From an uncultured Desulfovibrio sp. (GTDB taxonomy: Bacteria; Desulfobacterota; Desulfovibrionia; Desulfovibrionales; Desulfovibrionaceae), in assembly GCA_900546145.1 (NCBI GenBank), contig URBN01000014.1:1-61831 (forward strand): a stretch of 61,831 bases of DNA. Reading direction: 5' to 3'. Each line of letters opens with the position of its first letter. Positions within the stretch are counted from its first letter, which is position 1. This document shows, piece by piece, positions 8,076-15,330 of this stretch. A program made the translations under genes and the position numbers. The notes under the pieces were generated by a model. It was not told the DNA's origin, searched no databases, and was given only the letters and a program-made list of their open reading frames with translations.

Positions 8076-9290
8076 ATGGAAGAACCTAAAATCATCATCC
8101 CCACTAAGGATCACCTGTTCAACATGCAGGAGTTCCTTAAGCTTACTCCTGGCAACATCATCAACTACACGCTGCTGGCCATCGGTCTGGTCATCACCGT
8201 TGTGCGTTTCACCCAGGGCATCGGAGCTGTCTCCAACCTCGATGACTATCAGCCCTGGGGCATGTGGATCGGCTTTGACCTGCTCTGCGGCGTGTGCCTT
8301 GCCGCAGGCGGCTACTTCACGACCGTTGCCTGCTATGTCATGGGCATGAAGCAGTTCAGCTCAGCCGCCCGTCCGGCCGTCCTGACCGCCTTCCTCGGCT
8401 ACGCCTTCGTTGTCGTGGCCCTGCTGTACGACCTTGGTCATCCGCTCCGTCTGCCTTACATGTTCTTCTTCCCCGGCACCACCTCGGTGCTGTTCGAAGT
8501 CGGCCTCTGCGTGGCAACCTACCTCACCGTTCTCTTTATTGAATGGTCCGTGGCTCCCTGCGAATGGCTCGGCAAGAAGTTCCCCTTCCTGCTGAAGTGG
8601 CGCCACTGGGTTGAAAAGTGCGGCATCCTGTTCACCATCATGGGCGTCTGCCTTTCCACCCTGCATCAGTCCTCTCTCGGCACCCTGTTCGTCATTGCCC
8701 CCGGCAAGCTGCATCCTCTCTGGTACACCGAGTTCCTGCCCATGTTCTTCTTCGTGAGCTCCATGGTCGCCGGCTGCTCCATGGTTATCTTTGAAGGCAT
8801 GTGCTCGCATCACAGCGCCAGCTGCCGCCGCTATATGGACGCCACCCACCTTGCCCAGTCCGACACTGTCACCCTGGGCTTCGCCAAGGCCGGCTCCCTC
8901 ATCCTGTTCTCCTACTTCATGCTCCGCCTGATTGACATGCTGGTGCATGGCAACATTCCCTACCTCTTCACCGGCTACGGTGTGTGGTGGCTCATCGAAA
9001 TGCTGTTCTTCATCCTTCTACCCTCCCTGCTCTACGCCAAGGGCTCCCGTGAGAAGAACATCGCTCTCTGCCAGTTCGCGTCTGTCAACGCCGTCTTGGG
9101 TATCGTGCTGAACCGTTTCACCATCTGCATGATTGCCTACAACTGGCAGCTGCCGTCCGCGGACCGCTACTTCCCCAGCTTCACCGAAATCATGATCACG
9201 GTCTTCGTCATCACGATGATCGTCACCTGCTACAGGTTCATCGTCTACCATATGCCGATCCTGTATCAGCATCCTGATTACAAGGACTAA
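8076..9290 (+). CDS. nhcC: NrfD/HybB-type integral membrane subunit NhcC
   Basis: A polytopic membrane protein of 404 residues, of the NrfD/PsrC family that exchanges electrons with the menaquinone pool or conducts them across the membrane. About ten hydrophobic helices are visible from residue 25 to residue 390. The family features YTLLAIGLVI...PWGMWIGFDLLCGV near the N-terminus and a GHPLR motif near residue 125 are present. It has no heme motif. It is translationally close to nhcB (adjacent stop and start, GGAGG inside the nhcB end) and 18 bp before nhcD. It fits the HmcC/HybB branch better than short three-helix subunits. Confidence 0.9.
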   Translation: MEEPKIIIPTKDHLFNMQEFLKLTPGNIINYTLLAIGLVITVVRFTQGIGAVSNLDDYQPWGMWIGFDLLCGVCLAAGGYFTTVACYVMGMKQFSSAARPAVLTAFLGYAFVVVALLYDLGHPLRLPYMFFFPGTTSVLFEVGLCVATYLTVLFIEWSVAPCEWLGKKFPFLLKWRHWVEKCGILFTIMGVCLSTLHQSSLGTLFVIAPGKLHPLWYTEFLPMFFFVSSMVAGCSMVIFEGMCSHHSASCRRYMDATHLAQSDTVTLGFAKAGSLILFSYFMLRLIDMLVHGNIPYLFTGYGVWWLIEMLFFILLPSLLYAKGSREKNIALCQFASVNAVLGIVLNRFTICMIAYNWQLPSADRYFPSFTEIMITVFVITMIVTCYRFIVYHMPILYQHPDYKD

Positions 9291-9308
9291 GGGACAGGAG
9301 GCAACGTT

Positions 9309-9515
9309 ATGCATTTCGATACTTTCTACCAGTTTTTCATCTACTCGAAGAACTGGGCCTACATCATGATGTTCATCACCCTGCCCCTGTTCGTCGTGTT
9401 CTGGAACACGATTCTCTATCCTACCCAGGATAAGGAAGTTCGTGCCATCATCGACAAAATCAAAGGCAAATTCTGCTTCTGCAAGTGCCGGTGCTCTAAA
9501 AAGAAAGCCGACTAA
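9309..9515 (+). CDS. nhcD: Small membrane subunit NhcD
   Basis: A 68-residue protein with one hydrophobic helix (about residues 14-36, AYIMMFITLPLFVVFWNTIL) and a basic, cysteine-containing tail (CFCKCRCSKKK). Its size and last position in the operon match the small membrane protein described for the nhc cluster. The GGAGG ribosome site is strong. The cysteine-rich tail does not form a standard cluster motif. Function beyond complex assembly is unknown. Confidence 0.8.
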   Translation: MHFDTFYQFFIYSKNWAYIMMFITLPLFVVFWNTILYPTQDKEVRAIIDKIKGKFCFCKCRCSKKKAD

Positions 9516-9559
9516 GCTTTCCCTTAAGGCCTGACAACGCAGTGGTTTTGAAGTAAAAA

Positions 9560-9592
9560 GACAGGACGGAGCTTTGCTCCGCCCTGTCTTCT
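9560..9592 (+). terminator. Terminator of nhcABCD
   Basis: GACAGGACGGAGC pairs with GCTCCGCCCTGTC across a 3-nt loop with one mismatch, followed by TTCTTTTGTTT. It separates nhcD from hypC. Confidence 0.85.
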
Positions 9593-9632
9593 TTTGTTTC
9601 AGGAAATCAGTTTCACAAAGAGGGATTTGCTC

Positions 9633-9911
9633 ATGTGCCTCGCAGTACCCACGCAGGTCGTTGAAATTCTCGAAAACACCATGTGCCGCGTCAGGGTCGG
9701 CAATGGAAGCACGCTTCTCACATGCTCCACCATGCTTCTGCCCGAACCTCCCAAAGTCGGCGACTATCTCATCGTCCACGCGGGCTTCGCCATGCATAAA
9801 CTCGATCCCGAAGAAGCCGAGAAAAGCCTGGCCGCGCTCAGGGAACTCGTCGCGGCCATGGAAAAGAACGGTGACATGGCTGTTCTGGAAGCAGAACAGC
9901 GGCAGGACTGA
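9633..9911 (+). CDS. hypC: Hydrogenase maturation chaperone HypC
   Basis: A HypC/HupF family chaperone of 92 residues. It carries the Fe(CN)2CO unit with HypD and delivers it to the large subunit of [NiFe] hydrogenases. The diagnostic N-terminus MCLAVPTQV is intact, with the essential Cys2, and the following VGDYLIVHAGFAMHKLD is typical. The ATG at 9633 is chosen because this Cys must follow the initiator; an upstream in-frame ATG at 9594 overlaps the terminator. It stands alone here, without hypABDEF, after the nhc terminator and before ileS. Confidence 0.93.
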   Translation: MCLAVPTQVVEILENTMCRVRVGNGSTLLTCSTMLLPEPPKVGDYLIVHAGFAMHKLDPEEAEKSLAALRELVAAMEKNGDMAVLEAEQRQD

Positions 9912-9957
9912 TTCACCTTTTCTTCCGCACCTCTCACCGTCCGACATCCTGATTTTC

Positions 9958-9986
9958 TTGACTTTGCAATCGCCATTCCCTAGTCA
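9958..9986 (+). promoter_or_regulatory. Candidate sigma70 promoter of ileS
   Basis: TTGACT, a 17-bp spacer and TAGTCA, 33 bp before the ileS ATG. Both hexamers keep the key bases. No T-box leader fits in this short gap. Confidence 0.5.
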
Positions 9987-10018
9987 GACGGCAGACACTT
10001 TATTTTCCAGGAATTACA

Positions 10019-12871
10019 ATGAGCGACTATAAGAAAACCCTTAATCTGCCAAAAACAAAATTTCCCATGAAGGCAAACCTCGTCCAGCAGGAGCCCCAGA
10101 GGCTCAAACACTGGCACGATATCGATGCCTTCAAAGCCATGGTCAGCACGGATGCCCCTCTCGGTGAATATGTTCTCCATGACGGCCCGCCCTACGCCAA
10201 TGGCCACATCCATATGGGCCACGCCCTCAACAAGATTCTGAAGGACATCATCATCAAGTCCCGGAACATGCAGGGCTACCATGCCTATTATGTCCCCGGC
10301 TGGGACTGCCACGGCCTGCCCATCGAGCACAAGGTCGAAGAGGAACTGAAGGGCAAGAAGAAGACTCTGCCCGCTCATGTGGTCCGCAAGATCTGCCGCG
10401 AGTACGCCACCAAGTGGGTAAAAATCCAGAAGGCCGAATTCCAGCGCCTCGGCGTCTTCGGCGACTGGGAACATCCCTATCTTTCCATGGTGCCCGAATT
10501 CGAAGCCACCACAAGCCGCGAGCTGGCCAACTTCGTGGAAAAGGGCAACGTGATCCGCGCCAAGAAGCCCATTTACTGGTGCGGCCACTGCCATACCGCC
10601 CTCGCTGAAGCCGAAGTCGAATACAAGGACATCGACTCTTACTCCATCTACGTCCGTTTCCGCCTCGACGATCCCGCCGTAACCAGAGTTTTCCCCAAGG
10701 CCGATCCTTCCCGCTGCTACGTCATCATCTGGACCACGACGCCCTGGACCATCCCGGACAACTGCGCGGTCTGCCTCAATCCGAAATTCTCCTACGCCCT
10801 CGTTGAAGCCGGCGGTGAGCAGTTCCTCCTCGCCCGCGATCTCCTCGAGCCCTGTGCGAAGATTTTCGGATGGGAAAAGTACGAGATCATCGGCGAGGCT
10901 GCCGGCGAGGCTCTCGAAGGAATCAAGGCACGCCATCCCCTGGCGCCTCTCGATCCCTACTATGATCGGCCGTCCCCCATCGTTCTTGGCGGACACGTCA
11001 CACTGGATTCAGGTACCGGCTGCGTTCACACCGCTCCCGGCCACGGCCCCGATGACTACGAAGTGGGCCTGAAGTACAATCTGGATATCCTGTCGCCCAT
11101 GGACGACGCCGCTGTCTTCCTGCCGACTGTTCCCCTTTTCGCGGGTATGAATGTTTTCGACGCCAACGAACCCGTTCTCGAAAAGCTGAAGGAAACAGGC
11201 GCGCTCATGAACTGCGGGCACATCACGCACTCCTATCCGTGCTGCTGGCGCTGCAAAAAGCCGCTCATTTTCCGCGCCACGACCCAGTGGTTCATCAGCA
11301 TGGAAAAGAACGATCTCCGCAAGAGGGCCCTGGACGCCATTGACAACAAAGTAACCTGGATTCCCTCCTGGGGCCGCGATCGTATCCATAATATGATCGC
11401 CACCCGTCCGGACTGGTGCATTTCCCGTCAGCGCCAGTGGGGCGTCCCCATCGTCGCCCTTGTCTGTGAAGACTGCGGCGAGGCCTGGAACGATCCCAAA
11501 TGGATGCGCGAAATCAGCGACCGCTTCGCCAAACATCCTACGGGCTGCGACTACTGGTTCGAGGCTGATCTCAAGGACATCGTTCCCGAAGGCCTCAAAT
11601 GCCCGCACTGCGGCGGCCAGCACTGGCGCAAGGAAACGGATATTCTCGACGTCTGGTTTGACTCCGGCACCACCTGGTCCGCCGTGCTCAGGCAGCGGCC
11701 CGAACTCCGCTATCCGGCAGACCTTTACCTTGAAGGCAGCGACCAGCACCGCGGCTGGTTCCACAGCTCCCTCCTGGTTTCCATCGGCAACGAAGGAATT
11801 CCACCTTACAAGTCAGTCCTCACCCACGGCTACGTGGTCGACGGCAAGGGCATGAAGATGTCCAAGTCCCTCGGCAACGGCATCGCCCCCCAGGAACTCA
11901 TTGACAAATACGGTGCCGACCTTGTCAGGCTCTGGGTATCGAGTGCTGACTACCGCGAGGACGTCCGTATTTCCCAGGATATCATCAACCGTCTCGTTGA
12001 CGCGTACCGCCGCATCCGCAATACCTGCCGCTACATCCTTGGCTGTGTTGACGGCGTAAAGACGGAAAATCTCCTTCCCCTGGACAAACTCCTGCCTCTC
12101 GACCGCTACGCCGTAAGCAAGGCAGCCGAAATCTACAGGAGCGTGCAGGAAGGCTACCAGTCCTACGACTTCCACAAAGTATACCACCTCCTGCATGAGT
12201 ACTGCGTCACGGACCTTTCCGTGCTCTGCATCGACGTGCTCAAGGATCGTATCTACTGCTCGGCCAGGAACACCGTGGAGTTCCGCTCCGCCGTGACGGC
12301 CATGTACCACATCATAGAACTTCTGGTGCGTGACCTCGCCCCGATCCTCTCCTTCACGGCAGACGAGATCTTTGACTATCTCCCCGATTCGCTGAAAGAA
12401 GGCGCGCCCACCGTCTTCGCCCTGAAGCCCGTCGACTGCGCCTCCTGGATTCTTCCCGGGGACGCGCGCGGCGACTGGAAAGTCCTTCAGGACGTACGCG
12501 GCGCCGTGACGAGAGCCATCGAACCCCTGCGCCAGCAGGGTGTCATCGGGCATGCGCTCGACACGTCCATCACGCTCTACGTTTCCGATGACGTAAAGGG
12601 CGCTCTGGACAGAACGGGAGCCGATCTGAGGGAATGGTGCATCGTTTCCCAGATCCACGTTGAAGGACTCGCTTCGAAGCCTGCCAGCCTGGCCGAAGAC
12701 AGCCTTTCCGCCGGCGTCGCCGTGAAGGTCGATAAGGCCGAGGGCGAAAAATGTCCCCGCTGCTGGATTTACTCCACCGAAATCGGCGCCGATCCTGCCC
12801 ATCCTGACGTGTGCCCGCGCTGCGCGCACATGCTCGATGAGCTTGATGCCCACAAAGAGGGGAACAACTAA
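10019..12871 (+). CDS. ileS: Isoleucyl-tRNA synthetase
   Basis: This 950-residue class I aminoacyl-tRNA synthetase charges tRNA-Ile and edits valine. The HIGH signature appears as HIHMGHAL (residues 63-70) and KMSKS at 613-617. The editing domain lies between them (TTTPWTIPDN near 240 and a GTGCVHTAPGHG segment near 335). The C-terminus has the zinc-finger cysteines CPRCW and CPRC, as in the bacterial (non-eukaryote-like) type. The length is normal. The stop overlaps the lspA start by one base (TAATG), so the two are translationally coupled. Confidence 0.98.
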   Translation: MSDYKKTLNLPKTKFPMKANLVQQEPQRLKHWHDIDAFKAMVSTDAPLGEYVLHDGPPYANGHIHMGHALNKILKDIIIKSRNMQGYHAYYVPGWDCHGLPIEHKVEEELKGKKKTLPAHVVRKICREYATKWVKIQKAEFQRLGVFGDWEHPYLSMVPEFEATTSRELANFVEKGNVIRAKKPIYWCGHCHTALAEAEVEYKDIDSYSIYVRFRLDDPAVTRVFPKADPSRCYVIIWTTTPWTIPDNCAVCLNPKFSYALVEAGGEQFLLARDLLEPCAKIFGWEKYEIIGEAAGEALEGIKARHPLAPLDPYYDRPSPIVLGGHVTLDSGTGCVHTAPGHGPDDYEVGLKYNLDILSPMDDAAVFLPTVPLFAGMNVFDANEPVLEKLKETGALMNCGHITHSYPCCWRCKKPLIFRATTQWFISMEKNDLRKRALDAIDNKVTWIPSWGRDRIHNMIATRPDWCISRQRQWGVPIVALVCEDCGEAWNDPKWMREISDRFAKHPTGCDYWFEADLKDIVPEGLKCPHCGGQHWRKETDILDVWFDSGTTWSAVLRQRPELRYPADLYLEGSDQHRGWFHSSLLVSIGNEGIPPYKSVLTHGYVVDGKGMKMSKSLGNGIAPQELIDKYGADLVRLWVSSADYREDVRISQDIINRLVDAYRRIRNTCRYILGCVDGVKTENLLPLDKLLPLDRYAVSKAAEIYRSVQEGYQSYDFHKVYHLLHEYCVTDLSVLCIDVLKDRIYCSARNTVEFRSAVTAMYHIIELLVRDLAPILSFTADEIFDYLPDSLKEGAPTVFALKPVDCASWILPGDARGDWKVLQDVRGAVTRAIEPLRQQGVIGHALDTSITLYVSDDVKGALDRTGADLREWCIVSQIHVEGLASKPASLAEDSLSAGVAVKVDKAEGEKCPRCWIYSTEIGADPAHPDVCPRCAHMLDELDAHKEGNN

Positions 12872-13389
12872 TGTCGTCCCGGTGGCGCATTTTCTTCACC
12901 ACTGCCGCAGCCGTTCTGGCGCTGGATCAGCTTACGAAGCTCTGGATTGTCAAAAACCTTACGCTGACAAGCGAAATTCCCGTCATTCCCGGCTTTTTCA
13001 GCATAGTGAGCGTGCGCAACCGGGGCGCCGCATTCGGATTCCTCAACCGCTCTGACATTGACTGGCAGTTCTGGCTTTTTCTGGCGGCCACACTTGTGGC
13101 CGCCTGGGCCATTATCATGCTTGTCAGGAAAAGCGGCCGCGCCCCGCTGCTCTGGACCGGTCTCGCCCTCGTCATGGGCGGCGCCCTCGGCAATCTGGCG
13201 GACAGGATACGCATGCGGGAAGTTGTCGACTTCCTCGACTTTTACATCCGGGACGCGCACTGGCCCGCTTTCAATATAGCCGATGTCGGCATCTGCGTGG
13301 GAGCCGGACTTACGGCCCTTGCCATGCTGCTGGGGCAGGACAGGGAGGACAACGGCGCCAGCCGGCGCAAAAAGGAGAAGGACGCATGA
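12871..13389 (+). CDS. lspA: Lipoprotein signal peptidase (SPase II)
   Basis: A 172-residue inner-membrane aspartyl peptidase that cleaves the signal peptide of prolipoproteins after lipidation. Four hydrophobic helices are visible. The conserved blocks are NRGAAFGF, GNLADR with catalytic D111, and FNIAD with catalytic D138. It is coupled to ileS (one-base overlap), the common ileS-lspA arrangement, and its stop overlaps the next small gene by four bases. The charged C-terminal tail (about residues 155-172) is not conserved in the family. Confidence 0.97.
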   Translation: MSSRWRIFFTTAAAVLALDQLTKLWIVKNLTLTSEIPVIPGFFSIVSVRNRGAAFGFLNRSDIDWQFWLFLAATLVAAWAIIMLVRKSGRAPLLWTGLALVMGGALGNLADRIRMREVVDFLDFYIRDAHWPAFNIADVGICVGAGLTALAMLLGQDREDNGASRRKKEKDA

Positions 13390-13604
13390 TTTTTCACTGG
13401 TGGCACGTGCTCGTCGCAGCCATTCCCATACTGCCCAATCTGTGGAGTCTCTGGCACCTCTGGAGCCACGACTTCAACAATGATTTCGAACGGAAGGTGC
13501 GCTGGCTTCTCCTGTGCGTCTTCGTCCCTGTTATCGGTGGCCTGATATACATTTTCAAAGGCCGCAAGTATGCCGGCAGCAAAATTGACCGCCGGCACGC
13601 CTAA
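13386..13604 (+). CDS. Small two-helix membrane protein (PLDc_N-like)
   Basis: A 72-residue protein with two hydrophobic segments (about residues 6-25 and 39-56) separated by a charged WSHDFNNDFERKVRW loop, ending in basic residues. The pattern resembles the PLDc_N domain found alone in small membrane proteins (hydrophobic-Trp-rich helix, polar turn, IxxPxIGxLIYIFKG-like second helix). The role is unknown. Its ATGA overlap with lspA and position before the CpoB-like gene suggest one envelope transcript. Confidence 0.7.
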   Translation: MIFHWWHVLVAAIPILPNLWSLWHLWSHDFNNDFERKVRWLLLCVFVPVIGGLIYIFKGRKYAGSKIDRRHA

Positions 13605-13633
13605 CAACAGATTCAACCCACAAGGCTAATTCA

Positions 13634-14587
13634 ATGAACGTACAGCGTTTACCCCTTCTGGTTCTGGCGGCATCCCTGACCTTTACTCTGAACGGCTGCG
13701 CCACGCAGAGCAAAAGCGATGAAATGGAAGCCCAGATTATGCAGCATGACGCCCAGATGCGTCAGATGCAGCCCGTGCAGGCCGATATGTACAACCAGGT
13801 ACAGTCACTGCGCGAGGAACTCAATGACATCAAAGGCCAGCTCGTCGATATCCGCAATGCCGGCGGCGCCGCCGCCATGGTTGACAAGCTGAACCGCCAT
13901 GAACAGGCGCTCCATCAGATTGAGACCAGCATGGCCATGAATTTCAACCTCGGCTCTCCCCTGGCCGGCGGCAACGCAGGCTCCGCAGGTGCGGCCGGCG
14001 TAGCCGGTGCAGCTGGTGCTATAGGAGCCGCAGGCGCCGCCCAGGCTGCCGCTCCCGCCACAGCGCCCCAGGCGCCGGCAGCGCTCTCCCAGGGTACGGC
14101 TCAGGCCGCGGAAGCGGCTCCCGCAGCCCAGGCCCAGCCCGCAGGCGCAGCGCCCTCGGGTGACACCTGGGGACAGGAAACGCCCCAGCCCAAGGCCCCC
14201 AAAGCTGAAAAGGACATGTCCGTGGCTCTCTATGAGGCCGGCGTGAATTCCTTCAACTCCCGTCAGTACGGCGATGCCCAGCGCTCCTTCAGCGACTTCA
14301 TCAAGAACTTCGGCAGCAATCCCAAGGCTCCCAACGCCCAGTATTACCTCGCCGAATGCTACTTCCAGAAGAACCAGTTCAATGACGCCGCCCTCGCCTA
14401 CGACACGGTGATCACCAAGTACGGCAATTCCGACAAGGCTCCGGCCGCCTATCTGAAGCAGGGTATCTGCTTCAGCAAGATGCAGCAGGATAAGGCCGCG
14501 AAAGCGCGCCTCGCCGAGCTCATCAAAAAATACCCCAACAGCCCTGAAGCCACCCGCGCCAAGACATTCCTGAAGACCAACAAATAA
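13634..14587 (+). CDS. CpoB/YbgF-like TPR lipoprotein
   Basis: Envelope protein of 317 residues related to YbgF/CpoB, which works with the Tol-Pal system and coordinates outer-membrane constriction with peptidoglycan synthesis. The lipobox TLNGC gives a lipidated Cys22. A coiled-coil region (about 30-100) is followed by a long Ala/Gly/Pro/Gln-rich linker (about 115-190) and three TPR units (about 195-317) with the NAQYYLAECYFQ and PAAYLKQGICF signatures. E. coli CpoB is periplasmic and not lipidated, so lipidation is a difference. No tol or pal genes are in the window. Being next to lspA is suggestive. Confidence 0.85.
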   Translation: MNVQRLPLLVLAASLTFTLNGCATQSKSDEMEAQIMQHDAQMRQMQPVQADMYNQVQSLREELNDIKGQLVDIRNAGGAAAMVDKLNRHEQALHQIETSMAMNFNLGSPLAGGNAGSAGAAGVAGAAGAIGAAGAAQAAAPATAPQAPAALSQGTAQAAEAAPAAQAQPAGAAPSGDTWGQETPQPKAPKAEKDMSVALYEAGVNSFNSRQYGDAQRSFSDFIKNFGSNPKAPNAQYYLAECYFQKNQFNDAALAYDTVITKYGNSDKAPAAYLKQGICFSKMQQDKAAKARLAELIKKYPNSPEATRAKTFLKTNK

Positions 14588-14616
14588 CGGCGCGTCTCCC
14601 TTTCACGAATCAGAAG

Positions 14617-14650
14617 GACCTGTCCGGATTATCCGGCAGGTCTTTTTTTT
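14617..14650 (+). terminator. Terminator after the CpoB-like gene
   Basis: GACCTGTCCGGAT and ATCCGGCAGGTC form a stem with a one-base loop region, followed by a run of nine T. It closes the ileS-lspA transcript. Confidence 0.85.
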
Positions 14651-14656
14651 TGCTTC

Positions 14657-14694
14657 TAAAAAAAGAGGGAGCCCGGCCGCAGCCGGACTCCCTC
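14657..14694 (-). terminator. Terminator of iorAB
   Basis: On the minus strand GAGGGAGTCCGGC pairs with GCCGGGCTCCCTC, followed by T-tract. It lies back to back with the preceding plus-strand terminator. Confidence 0.85.
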
Positions 14695-14718
14695 CGATTC
14701 GTTATGAAAAAGACCGGA

Positions 14719-15321
14719 CTACTTGCCGGCGAGTATGGACTCACCAATCTCAAGCGCCCTGAGATTGACGTCCAGAATCTTGGCAGGCAGGAATTTTCTC
14801 AGAGCTTCCTCGAAGACGTCGAGGCCAAAGGGCAGGATGCCCGAAGCGCACACGGCGGCGAGCAGGACGGTATTGCCAGCCTGGACCGCGCCGGCCTTTT
14901 CACCCAGTTCCCTGCAGGGAAGGAAGTGACTGGCCCTCGAAGCAGCACCAACCTTGGCCTTGATTTCATCGATGGACGGATAGGTTTCCACGCCGAGGTT
15001 CACACCCACAGGGGGCATGGGGTCAGAGCTCGAGAAGACAACGCCGTCGCTTCTGAGATAGGGCAGGCCGCGCAGGGTTTCCAGAGGCTCAAAGCCGAGC
15101 ATGAGGTCAGCTTCGCCGAAGTCAAGCTTCGGAGCGCGCCAGCCGCCGAGGAGGCACACGGACTCCACAACGCCGCCGCGCTGGGCCATGCCGTGCACTT
15201 CGCCGGCCACCACGTCACAGCCGGCGTAGAGGGCCGTGCGGGCCAGAAGGGAAGTGGCGGTCAGAGAGCCCTGTCCGCCCACGCCCGTGAAATAAATGCG
15301 GATTCTTTTCTGCGTATCCAT
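14719..15321 (-). CDS. iorB: Indolepyruvate:ferredoxin oxidoreductase, beta subunit
   Basis: This 200-residue gamma-domain-type subunit pairs with IorA to oxidise aryl pyruvates (indolepyruvate, phenylpyruvate) to acyl-CoA with reduction of ferredoxin. The N-terminus RIYFTGVGGQGSLTATSLLA is the family signature for the pyruvate ferredoxin/flavodoxin oxidoreductase gamma domain. The E-x-H-G-M-A-Q-R-G-G motif follows at about residue 41. It starts 9 bp after iorA with AGGAGG. The pair serves amino acid fermentation and can also run reductively for aromatic amino acid synthesis. Confidence 0.95.
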   Translation of the reverse strand: MDTQKRIRIYFTGVGGQGSLTATSLLARTALYAGCDVVAGEVHGMAQRGGVVESVCLLGGWRAPKLDFGEADLMLGFEPLETLRGLPYLRSDGVVFSSSDPMPPVGVNLGVETYPSIDEIKAKVGAASRASHFLPCRELGEKAGAVQAGNTVLLAAVCASGILPFGLDVFEEALRKFLPAKILDVNLRALEIGESILAGK

Positions 15322-15330
15322 ATCAGCCTC

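Noticed and set aside
6013..9515. Assignment as the Hmc, Tmc or Qrc complex
   Set aside because: Hmc has a 16-heme cytochrome and more subunits; Qrc has a molybdopterin-like subunit; Tmc has a four-heme cytochrome. Nine hemes plus a four-gene order fit Nhc.
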